A stretch of 6,360 nucleotides of DNA from Anaerolineales bacterium (GTDB lineage: Bacteria; Chloroflexota; Anaerolineae; Promineifilales; Promineifilaceae): the NCBI GenBank assembly GCA_020432595.1, contig JAGQGA010000328.1, forward strand, positions 1 to 6,360, read 5' to 3'. The notes beneath the pieces were generated by a model. That model was not told the origin of the DNA. It did no database searches and worked only from the letters and a program-made list of their open reading frames with translations. Shown here piece by piece: positions 1-5,587 of this stretch. The position numbers were made by a program, and so were the translations under genes. The stretch's first letter is position 1, and each line of letters starts with the position of its first letter.

Positions 1-1890
1 GCTGCTGCCGCTGCCGCTTACGCTGGCACTGTGGCTGCCGCTGCTGGCGCAGCTCATGGTGAACCAACTGCCCGTCACCTGGACGCTTTCGCTAAAGGCG
101 ATGGTGAGATTGGCATCTACGGTCACATCACTGGCTCCATCGGCGGGGGTGGTGGCGGTGACAGTGGGGGCATCATCGGCGATGAGGCAGACGTTGGCGG
201 CTTTGGGGGTGGGGGTTCCGTGGCCGTAGCTGCTGCTGTTGCGCTGGCCGCCGGAGCCATTGGGGCAGCGTTGGTTAGAGTCGTTGGCACTGCCGCCGCT
301 GCCGCTATTCTCGTCTACCTGTAACTGTCCACCGTTGAGCAATGCCAATAGTTCGGGGTCGGGGGTCGAGCCGTAGACAATGGCATCGAGGAGGTTGGTG
401 GTGGTAACGGCCGTTCCATTTGGAAAATCAGCCGCGTTGCCCACGTAGAGCGCAATCGCGTCGGGGCCGTTTTGTAGGGCACCGTTGCTGAGGGTGAGGT
501 CTACGCCGGAAACGGCCGTATTGCCCAGCAGGAAGTAGCCGCTGCCGTTGGTGCTGTAGCCGTCGAGGTCGAAGGCATTGTAGCTGGTGTCGGTGCCGCC
601 ATTGAACAAAACGACAACCAGCCCGGTGAGGTTGGTGTTGCCGCTGCCGCCGTCGTACAGTTCGATAAATTCGGCGGTATCGCTGCCGGGGGTGTCGCTG
701 TCGGCTTCGTTGATGAGGATGTGGGTGGGGGCGGAAACGGCCGTTGTGAAGCTAAACACATAGTCAGCCGCCATCGTGTCCGGCGGGTCGTTGCTGTCGC
801 TGTCGCTGACCCCACTGGCGAGAATGGTGACGACACAGCTTTCACCGGGGGCAAAGATGGGTGACGGGGTGAGAGTGCGGCTGCTGCCGCTGCCGCTGAC
901 GGCCATGCTGTGGCTGCTGCTGTCGCAACTGATGTCGAACCAACTGCCCGTGACCTGAACGCTTTCGCTAAACTGCACCGTAATGGTGCTGTCTACGGCC
1001 ACGCTGCTGGCTCCATCGGCGGGGGTGGTGGCGGTGACGGTGGGGGCAGCGTCGGCGGGGGCGGAGCAGCCGGAGAAGGGGGTGCCGTCAAGCTGGGTGC
1101 CAGGGGAGAACAAGCTGCCGCTGGAGCCGCTGGCGAGGCTGTGTTTGACAAATGCGCCGCTAAGGTCGGGGTCGCGGGTGAGCGATTGGTTGTCGCCCCC
1201 TTCGCTGCCGTAGCTGACGGTGGCGCGGATGGCACTGCCGTCGTGGAGGGTGACGGTTTCGGGGCCGTTGTTGAGGGAGAGGGCAGAAACGGCCGTTTGT
1301 ACCACTGCCCCACCAAAGCTGCCCGTGGGGGTGCCGCCGCTAAAAAGCAAGACGGCGCACTGGTCGGCAACGATGGTGCCGCTGGGGAAGGTGTGTTTGA
1401 CACCAATGGCATCGGAAACAGTCCAGCCGGAAATGTCGGCAGTGCTGCCGCTGTTGTTGACGATTTCGACAAATTCATCCTGGCTGGTGGAGACGGTGCC
1501 GTCGCCGTTGGCATCGCCCAGGCTGGGGTCAGGGTCGGCGTGGATTTCGTTGATGATCCAGGTGTTGGAAACGGCCGTTGTGAAGCTGAAGGAATAGTCG
1601 GCCGGCATATTGTCGGGCGGGTCAGTGCTGTCATCGTCGCTGATGGCAGTGGCGATGACGGTGACGGTGCAGCTTTCGCCGGGGGTGAAGTCGCTGCCGG
1701 GGTTGAGGGTGTAGCTAGTGGAGCCGCCGCTCTCACTGGCACTGTGGCTGCCGCTGCTGCTGCAACTGATGTCAAACCAACTGCTGCTAACGGTGACGGC
1801 TTCGCTAAAGGCGATGGTGATGTTGCTGTTGACGTCCACCTCGCTGTCGCCGTCGCCGGGGGTGGTAGCGGTGACGATGGGAGCATCGTC
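1..1890 (-). repeat. Tandem coding modules: three Big_5 copies separated by LTD domains
   Basis: Three related Big_5 coding segments lie at 1576-1890, 742-1053 and 1-177 (the last cut by the edge). They stay similar at DNA level. The plus-strand word CCAACTG followed by GCTTTCGCTAAA recurs with CAACTG at 65, 941 and 1778, giving spacings of 876 and 837 bases (about 280-290 codons). Copies 2 and 3 are closest, sharing for example SESVQVTGSWF, while copy 1 has SEAVTVSSSWF. This points to growth by module duplication. The intervening LTD domains have diverged much more than the Ig-like domains. Confidence 0.8.
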
Positions 1891-2559
1891 GCTGGGCGGG
1901 GTGCAAACGTTGCTGGGGGAACTGCTGTTGCGCGGGTTGGGTGCGCCGCTGGCAAAGTCGGCGGCGTTGTTGTCGGTTTCATTGCAGCCGTCGCTGCCGC
2001 GTAGGGCGGCGGTGGTGTTGCTGAGAGTAGGTGCGGTGGAGCCTTCGGCACAGTTGGCGGTGCTGCCGTAGCCGATGAGATCCACGATGTCGGCGGAGGG
2101 GCAGCCGGTTAGCGGGGTGCTGTTGTTGACCAGGGCGATTTTGCCGCTGGTGGCGCTGAGGGCGAGGCCGCCGCTGGCATCGGGGGTGGGAAGGGGGGTG
2201 GTGCCGCCCGCGCCCTGAGCCTCCTCAACGAGGTAATATTGGCCGGGGTCAATGGTGCCGGACAGGGGGGTGGTTTGCCAGGTTGTGCCGCTGGCAGAGG
2301 TATATTGCACCGACCAGCCCGTGATGTCTACGCTGCTGCTGCCGAGGTTGAACAGTTCGATGAAGTCGTGGGTGTAGGTGGCCCCGCTGTTGCCGCCACC
2401 GCCGTAGATTTGGCTGATAACGATGTTGGCACTGATGGCCGTTGGAACGGTGGGGGCGGCGTGGGTGAAAACGGCCGTTTGTCCCACCAACAGCAACAAG
2501 AGTGCCAGTGGTGTGGTCAAGTGCCGAGAAAGCAGAGATAGGGGGTGGTTGTGAGCCAT
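1..2559 (-). CDS. Secreted multidomain protein with alternating lamin-tail and Big_5 Ig-like domains (5' part; runs off left edge)
   Basis: An uninterrupted reading frame of 853 codons starts at ATG (2559-2557) and has no stop before the window edge, so the C-terminus is missing. A GGAGG five bases upstream fixes the start. Residues 1-34 form a signal peptide: a short polar N-region with Arg12, a hydrophobic LALLLLLVG core at 18-26, and a likely cleavage after THA (32-34). Domain order is LTD 1 (about 45-212, with DFIELFN), Big_5 copy 1 (224-328), LTD 2 (about 331-498, with DEFVEIVN preceded by a calcium-loop-like DANGDG), Big_5 copy 2 (503-606), LTD 3 (about 609-790, with AEFIELYD) and the start of Big_5 copy 3 (795 onward). 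Each Big_5 copy has the pattern APxVTATTP...FSExVxVxxSWF...SC, and the two complete copies add GESC. Composition is rich in Ser, Thr, Gly and Asp and poor in Lys, as expected for an extracellular protein. Proteins of this architecture often carry a nuclease, phosphoesterase or anchoring domain further on, but none is visible here. Function is unknown; adhesion or extracellular hydrolysis are guesses. Confidence 0.88.
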   Translation of the reverse strand, partial: MAHNHPLSLLSRHLTTPLALLLLLVGQTAVFTHAAPTVPTAISANIVISQIYGGGGNSGATYTHDFIELFNLGSSSVDITGWSVQYTSASGTTWQTTPLSGTIDPGQYYLVEEAQGAGGTTPLPTPDASGGLALSATSGKIALVNNSTPLTGCPSADIVDLIGYGSTANCAEGSTAPTLSNTTAALRGSDGCNETDNNAADFASGAPNPRNSSSPSNVCTPPSDDAPIVTATTPGDGDSEVDVNSNITIAFSEAVTVSSSWFDISCSSSGSHSASESGGSTSYTLNPGSDFTPGESCTVTVIATAISDDDSTDPPDNMPADYSFSFTTAVSNTWIINEIHADPDPSLGDANGDGTVSTSQDEFVEIVNNSGSTADISGWTVSDAIGVKHTFPSGTIVADQCAVLLFSGGTPTGSFGGAVVQTAVSALSLNNGPETVTLHDGSAIRATVSYGSEGGDNQSLTRDPDLSGAFVKHSLASGSSGSLFSPGTQLDGTPFSGCSAPADAAPTVTATTPADGASSVAVDSTITVQFSESVQVTGSWFDISCDSSSHSMAVSGSGSSRTLTPSPIFAPGESCVVTILASGVSDSDSNDPPDTMAADYVFSFTTAVSAPTHILINEADSDTPGSDTAEFIELYDGGSGNTNLTGLVVVLFNGGTDTSYNAFDLDGYSTNGSGYFLLGNTAVSGVDLTLSNGALQNGPDAIALYVGNAADFPNGTAVTTTNLLDAIVYGSTPDPELLALLNGGQLQVDENSGSGGSANDSNQRCPNGSGGQRNSSSYGHGTPTPKAANVCLIADDAPTVTATTPADGASDVTVDANLTIAFSESVQVTGSWFTMSCASSGSHSASVSGSGSS

Positions 2560-2564
2560 GATAA

Positions 2565-2569
2565 CCTCC
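2565..2569 (-). promoter_or_regulatory. Shine-Dalgarno site of the lamin-tail protein
   Basis: On the minus strand GGAGG is followed by TTATC and then the ATG at 2559. This five-base spacing is near ideal and settles the start of a gene whose other end is outside the window. Confidence 0.8.
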
Positions 2570-2604
2570 AAAACGATGTCAGATTGTGGAAACGACAAAT
2601 ATAT

Positions 2605-2620
2605 TTGGCGAATGTGCCAA
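2605..2620. promoter_or_regulatory. Small operator-like palindrome upstream of the lamin-tail gene
   Basis: TTGGC and GCCAA are separated by six bases (TTGGCGAATGTGCCAA), about 46-61 bases upstream of the start at 2559. A TATAAA-like word on the minus strand (plus-strand 2641-2646) lies just upstream and could be a -10 element, which would put the palindrome in the 5' leader. Both assignments rest on short matches only. Confidence 0.25.
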
Positions 2621-2693
2621 GTGTGCAATGGTAGCGTTTTTTTATACCGGGGCAACAAAGTTTAAGAACGAACAGCGATTTTCGGTTGACCCA

Positions 2694-2714
2694 CCCGCCC
2701 GTAAACGGAGCGGG
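2694..2714. other. Stem-loop with a one-base bulge (first hairpin of a cluster)
   Basis: CCCGC (2694-2698) pairs with GCGGG (2710-2714). Inside it, CCG (2699-2701) pairs with CGG (2706-2708) around a TAAA loop, leaving A2709 bulged. It lies five bases from the branched structure that follows, so the two may belong to one element. There is no T-tract beside it, so a simple intrinsic terminator is not supported. Confidence 0.5.
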
Positions 2715-2719
2715 CTAGT

Positions 2720-2771
2720 AAAACAACGCTGGCTAAGGCCAGCTTTAGCCCGGTTTAGCGGGCGTTGTTTT
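2720..2771. other. Predicted three-way-junction element (structured RNA or dispersed palindromic repeat)
   Basis: An outer stem AAAACAAC (2720-2727) pairs with GTTGTTTT (2764-2771). It encloses two hairpins that start flush with it: GCTGGC-TAAG-GCCAGC (2728-2743), and GCCCG with CGGGC (2748-2763) around a six-base loop. Only a TTTA linker (2744-2747) separates them. All pairs in the three stems are Watson-Crick. On the plus strand a run of T extends to 2773, so some terminator activity in that direction is possible. However, both flanking genes are read from the minus strand. A repeated intergenic element or a small structured RNA are the alternatives. I do not recognise a known family. Confidence 0.5.
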
Positions 2772-2777
2772 TTAGTT

Positions 2778-2793
2778 CGGCCATTCATGGCCG
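2778..2793. other. Perfect short hairpin downstream of the SnoaL-like gene
   Basis: CGGCCAT (2778-2784) pairs perfectly with ATGGCCG (2787-2793) across a two-base gap. A second, looser inverted repeat, TTCAGC (2800-2805) with GCTGAA (2819-2824), lies between it and the stop of the SnoaL-like gene at 2841. Together they could help end that transcript on the minus strand, but neither is followed by a T-tract in that direction. Confidence 0.35.
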
Positions 2794-2840
2794 GATGATT
2801 TCAGCCAAACTGAGAATTGCTGAAGAGCAAAAACACCGGG

Positions 2841-3227
2841 TTAGCGCCCTTTGACATAGGTAAGTTTTTGGCAGATTAAGCCGTCGTGTACCTGGAAAAT
2901 ATCTACTCCTCGAACCTGCTGTGGCTGGCCGTTGGCATCTACCCAACGGTATTGCCAGCGCATAATGCACCGTTCCCCAAGGCCAAACACCTCTTCGATT
3001 TCCAGGTGCGCCTGGGGCGATGCTTGAAAGAAGGCTTGCCAGAATTGGGTAACGGCCGTTTTTCCCCTGTAGACTGCACCATCGGGGGCGGGGTGGCTGT
3101 GTTCGAGAATGCAGTCGTCGCTTAGTAATTTTGTGATGGCGGCGGCATCGTGCTGGTTGAAGGCGGCATGAAAGGCTAGGGTGGTACGCATGGCGGATTC
3201 TATTTTTGACATTCGGATTGGACTCAT
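2841..3227 (-). CDS. SnoaL-like / nuclear transport factor 2 (NTF2) family protein
   Basis: This is a 128-residue cytoplasmic protein with the length and pattern of the SnoaL-like NTF2 fold, a cone-shaped alpha+beta barrel. It has an N-terminal helix (AFHAAFNQHD), YRGKTAVTQFW, a central HLEIEEVFGLG, strand MRWQYRW, and a C-terminal RGVDIFQVHDG and LTYVKG. Family members include polyketide cyclases, ketosteroid isomerase relatives and many proteins of unknown role. No specific catalytic set can be assigned, so the substrate is unknown. I chose ATG at 3227 because GAGG lies eight bases upstream (plus-strand 3236-3239). The longer frame starts at a TTG (3314) inside an inverted repeat and would add 29 residues of low-complexity sequence with no family match. 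There is no signal peptide. The gene stands alone between the lamin-tail gene and the divergent rlmI. One AACGGCCGTT lies inside it, encoding TAV. Confidence 0.85.
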   Translation of the reverse strand: MSPIRMSKIESAMRTTLAFHAAFNQHDAAAITKLLSDDCILEHSHPAPDGAVYRGKTAVTQFWQAFFQASPQAHLEIEEVFGLGERCIMRWQYRWVDANGQPQQVRGVDIFQVHDGLICQKLTYVKGR

Positions 3228-3274
3228 GGGCAATTCCTCGCTAACATCAGGCAAGAGTTTATTAGAGGGTGGGG

Positions 3275-3315
3275 ATTGGAGATTGGAGATTGATGAACCT
3301 TCATCAATCTCCAAT
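3275..3315. repeat. Perfect inverted repeat with 16-base arms, overlapping a 7-base tandem repeat
   Basis: Positions 3282-3297 are the exact reverse complement of 3300-3315, separated by only CC, so the site can form a long perfect hairpin or cruciform. Its left side is a short tandem run of ATTGGAG (3275-3281, 3282-3288, then ATTG). It lies 48 bases beyond the SnoaL-like start. If that gene's promoter is farther right, the hairpin would sit in its 5' leader. No T-tract follows on either strand. Confidence 0.7.
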
Positions 3316-3354
3316 TGCCAATCACAAGTTAATTTATGCCATTAAAATGCCGTG

Positions 3355-3384
3355 ACTATACAGGTCTTCTTGAAAACGTTACAA
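3355..3384 (-). promoter_or_regulatory. Candidate promoter for the SnoaL-like gene
   Basis: On the minus strand TTGTAA (3384-3379) and TATAGT (3360-3355) are 18 bases apart, a fair match to -35 and -10 boxes. The transcript would begin around 3348 and carry a leader of about 120 bases containing the 3282-3315 hairpin. This rests on consensus matching only. Confidence 0.25.
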
Positions 3385-3391
3385 AAAGAGC

Positions 3392-3460
3392 TGTCATTCC
3401 CGCGAAAGCGGGAATCCAGGCTGCTGCTCAAGATGGATACCCGCCTTCGCGGGTATGACA
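3392..3460. repeat. 69-base REP/MITE-like element with terminal inverted repeats
   Basis: The element begins TGTCATTCCCGCGAAAGCGGG and its other end reads, in reverse complement, TGTCATACCCGCGAAGGCGGG. The terminal repeats are about 27 bases long with few mismatches. Each end is itself a hairpin: ATTCCCGC-GAAA-GCGGGAAT on the left and ATACCCGC-CTTC-GCGGGTAT on the right. The third base differs between the two ends (T versus A), and its partner changes too, so pairing is kept. TGTCATTCCCGCGAA palindromes of this kind are widespread intergenic repeats in many bacteria. There is no transposase in the window. It ends 21 bases before the rlmI start and supplies an upstream in-frame ATG at 3455. 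Confidence 0.75.
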
Positions 3461-3481
3461 CCTGTATCATTGCAAAAGCCT

Positions 3482-4675
3482 ATGAAACAACTAATTCTTA
3501 AAAAGGGGCGAGAGAAGCCGGTGGTGCAGCGGCATCCGTGGCTGTTTTCGGGGGGGATTGCGCGGGTGGTGGGTGAGCCGGAAGCGGGAGATGTGGTGGA
3601 AGTAGTGGGGGAAAACGGCCGTTTTCTCGCCACTGCCTACTACAACCCCCACTCGCAAATCCGCGCCCGCGTGCTGAGTTGGCGTGAGGGTGAGGCGATT
3701 GATGCGGCGTTTTGGAACGGCCGTTTGCAGCGTGCCCTTGCCGCCCGCGCCGCCCTGCAATTGGAACCCCAAACCACCGCCTACCGCTTGGTCAACGCCG
3801 AAGCCGACGGGCTGCCGGGGCTGGTGGTAGATAAATACGGTGACTTTTTGGTGATGCAGTGCCTGACGCTAGGGATTGACCAGCGCAAGACCGAGATTGC
3901 CGCGCTGCTGGCGGAGTTGGTGCAGCCCGTGGGCATTGTGGAGCGATCCGATGTGGATGTGCGGCGCAAGGAGGGGCTGGCGGAGACGATAGGGGTTTTA
4001 TGGGGCAGCATGCCGCCGGAAACGGTGGAAATACGCGAGAACGGGCTGCGTTTTGGGGTGCAGCTTTTGGCGGGGCATAAGACGGGGTTTTATTTGGATC
4101 AGCGGGAGAACAGAACGGCCGTTTGTCACCCCACCCACGTCCACAACCAAACCATCCTCAACCTTTTTGCCTACACCGGGGCTTTTGCCGTGTATGCGGC
4201 CGCCAACGGTGCCAAGCGCATTGTTAACGTAGACAGTTCCATTCCAGCGTTGGAGCAGGCCGAGCGCAACCTGGTACTCAATGGCTTTGAACGGCCACAA
4301 GACGAATATTTGGCAGGCGATGCCTTTGAAATTTTGCGCTACTACCGCGACGAAGGGGCGCAGTTTGATATGGTAATTGTAGACCCGCCCAAATTTGCTC
4401 ACAGCCAGCGAGACGTGGAGCGGGCGTGTCGCGGCTACAAAGATTTGAACTGGCTGGCACTGCGGCTGCTGCGGCCGGGCGGACTGCTGGCAACCTTCTC
4501 CTGTTCGGGGCTAATCAGCACTGATTTGTTCCAGAAGGTGCTGTTTGGGGCAGCGCTGGATGCAGGGCGGGAGGTGCAGATTTTACGGCCGTTGGCGCAG
4601 GGAGCCGACCACCCGATTTTGCTATCATTTCCAGAATCGGCTTATCTGAAAGGGTTTTTGTGCCGAGTGGCATAA
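3482..4675 (+). CDS. rlmI: 23S rRNA (cytosine-C5)-methyltransferase RlmI
   Basis: A 397-residue SAM-dependent methyltransferase, close to the 396 residues of E. coli RlmI, which makes m5C at position 1962 of 23S rRNA. The N-terminal 80 residues are a PUA RNA-binding domain (LILKKGREKPVVQRHPWLFSG near the start, RARVLSW at its end). The Rossmann-fold catalytic domain follows: DQRENR, motif I NLFAYTGAF (227-235), the acidic ribose-binding Asp in NVDSS (D251), DPPKF (301-305), and FSCSG (339-343) with the catalytic Cys341. The C-terminus YLKGFLCRV also matches the family. I chose ATG at 3482 because it begins exactly where family members begin. An in-frame ATG at 3455 lies inside the 69-base repeat and adds nine unrelated residues. 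No clear ribosome binding site precedes 3482. The gene is a single transcription unit, divergent from the SnoaL-like gene and convergent with the phosphoesterase. It contains three AACGGCCGTT copies. Confidence 0.95.
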   Translation: MKQLILKKGREKPVVQRHPWLFSGGIARVVGEPEAGDVVEVVGENGRFLATAYYNPHSQIRARVLSWREGEAIDAAFWNGRLQRALAARAALQLEPQTTAYRLVNAEADGLPGLVVDKYGDFLVMQCLTLGIDQRKTEIAALLAELVQPVGIVERSDVDVRRKEGLAETIGVLWGSMPPETVEIRENGLRFGVQLLAGHKTGFYLDQRENRTAVCHPTHVHNQTILNLFAYTGAFAVYAAANGAKRIVNVDSSIPALEQAERNLVLNGFERPQDEYLAGDAFEILRYYRDEGAQFDMVIVDPPKFAHSQRDVERACRGYKDLNWLALRLLRPGGLLATFSCSGLISTDLFQKVLFGAALDAGREVQILRPLAQGADHPILLSFPESAYLKGFLCRVA

Positions 4676-4712
4676 ACGCTGTTTTAGGGTTGTGTTGGTA
4701 TTTCAGAATTTG

Positions 4713-4794
4713 AACCGCAAAGTACGCAGAGGGCGCAGAGAAAGGGAAGAAACCAAGACAAATCTTTGCGATCTTTGCGCCCTCTGTGGTGAAA
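4713..4794. repeat. CGCAAAG/CGCAGAG-type imperfect inverted repeat between convergent genes
   Basis: The left arm CGCAGAGGGCGCAGAG (4725-4740) and the right arm CTTTGCGCCCTCTGTG (4773-4788) are inverted with two mismatches in 16. Both flanks carry further CGCAAAG-like 9-base units (ACCGCAAAG at 4713, CTTTGCGATCTTTGCG on the right), so the arms can also pair in shifted registers. Repeats of this style are common between genes in several bacterial phyla. Its place between the ends of rlmI (4675) and the phosphoesterase (4826) fits a shared bidirectional terminator or transcript-end stabiliser, which is an inference. Confidence 0.6.
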
Positions 4795-4825
4795 TCTGCT
4801 TCTTTTTACCAAATGCCAACAGAAC

Positions 4826-5587
4826 CTAAGCAAATTCTGCCACCAGGGGAAAATGGTCGGAGGCGGTGTAAATGGCATCAGGGGTGGTAGCTACGTAGCA
4901 GGCTGACAGGCTGGGGGCAAGGGCGGGGGGAGCCATGATGTAGTCATAGCGGGTCGTGGGGTTGATGGTCCACCAGGTAAAGCCATCTTCGTGGGGGTGC
5001 AGATGGCGAAAACAATCAATGTAGCCGGCTTTAAGCAGGCGGGGAATGGCAAGGCGGAAGATGAGACCCGCTTGCAGCCACATAACCCGCCGCATCCGGG
5101 CGGGGTTGCGCCGTTGCAGCACCTGGTCTTGGGGGGCAATGGCGTTGAGATCGCCCACAATGAGGTGGGGATGGGGCTGCGGCTGGCTGGCGATGAGGCG
5201 CAAGAGCTTGCCAATGGCTTGCCAGCGGCGCAGCTCAAAGGGGAGCAGCAGATAGGGTAAAAAGTGGGCGTTGTAGATGGTGAGGGGTTGCCCCGGCAGT
5301 TCGATGTGGGTTGCCAGCACGGCTTGGGTGAGCGGCGGCTTGTTGTAGACGTGGTAGCTTGAGATGGGGTAGCGGGAGAGGGTGGCAATGTGTCGGTCGC
5401 CGCTGCCCTCGGCCCAAACGTGATGCAGTTGCAGACGGTCGGCAAGTGTGGCAACTACGTCGGGGTCATCGGCTTCGTTGAGGGCAATGATGTCGGCGTT
5501 GAGGTGGGCGAGGACGGCGTGGATCGCATCTACGCGGTCACGCCCGCCAAATTCCAAGTTGTAGGTGACGATGCGAAAAGGGGTCAA
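4826..5587 (-). CDS. Endonuclease/exonuclease/phosphatase (EEP) family protein
   Basis: This is a metal-dependent phosphoesterase of the EEP superfamily (DNase I, exonuclease III and sphingomyelinase relatives). With the start at TTG 5587 it has 253 residues and the full motif set in order: TYNLEFGG (metal-site Asn10), LNEAD (Glu38), YNAHF (His108), GDLNA (Asp146, Asn148), RYDYIM (Asp215) and SDHFPL (Asp244, His245). It therefore looks catalytically intact. There is no signal peptide, so a cytoplasmic location is expected. The substrate (DNA, RNA, phosphoinositide or other phosphodiester) cannot be told from sequence. I chose TTG 5587 because GGAG lies eight bases upstream and the start overlaps the stop of asnB as TTGA. 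A GTG at 5614 in the same frame has no visible ribosome binding site and would lengthen the overlap to 31 bases. Co-transcription with asnB is likely, but no functional link is known. Confidence 0.9.
   Translation of the reverse strand: MTPFRIVTYNLEFGGRDRVDAIHAVLAHLNADIIALNEADDPDVVATLADRLQLHHVWAEGSGDRHIATLSRYPISSYHVYNKPPLTQAVLATHIELPGQPLTIYNAHFLPYLLLPFELRRWQAIGKLLRLIASQPQPHPHLIVGDLNAIAPQDQVLQRRNPARMRRVMWLQAGLIFRLAIPRLLKAGYIDCFRHLHPHEDGFTWWTINPTTRYDYIMAPPALAPSLSACYVATTPDAIYTASDHFPLVAEFA

Noticed and set aside
501..854. Minus-strand frame of 117 codons
   Set aside because: Shadow frame inside the lamin-tail gene, with low-complexity Pro/Thr/Ala composition and no ribosome binding site.
910..2004. 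Long plus-strand reading frame (364 codons) rich in Ala, Gly and Val
   Set aside because: It is antisense to the lamin-tail gene, has no recognisable domain, and arises because the GC-rich sense codons lack stops in reverse.
993..2051. Long minus-strand frame (352 codons) rich in Pro, Ala, Ser and Thr
   Set aside because: It is a frame-shifted shadow of the same gene. The correct frame shows the signal peptide and repeated LTD/Big_5 motifs without interruption.
2239..2541. Plus-strand frame of 100 codons
   Set aside because: Antisense to the signal peptide and first LTD domain; no family resemblance.
2694..2793. Integron attC site or intrinsic terminator as explanation of the hairpin cluster
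   Set aside because: No attC-type core sites or integron cassette genes are present, and the stems are not followed by a T-tract in the direction of the flanking genes.
3228..3314. 29-residue N-terminal extension of the SnoaL-like protein from TTG 3314
   Set aside because: It starts inside the inverted repeat and reads through tandem-repeat DNA, whereas ATG 3227 has a good ribosome binding site and a family-like N-terminus.
3455..3481. Nine-residue extension of RlmI from ATG 3455
   Set aside because: The codons come from the 69-base repeat, and RlmI proteins normally begin at the MKQL-type start found at 3482.
3998..4402. Minus-strand frame of 134 codons opposite rlmI
   Set aside because: Antisense shadow of the strongly supported rlmI; no domain.
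4891..5454. Minus-strand frame of 187 codons inside the phosphoesterase
   Set aside because: It is the wrong frame. All EEP motifs lie in the other frame.
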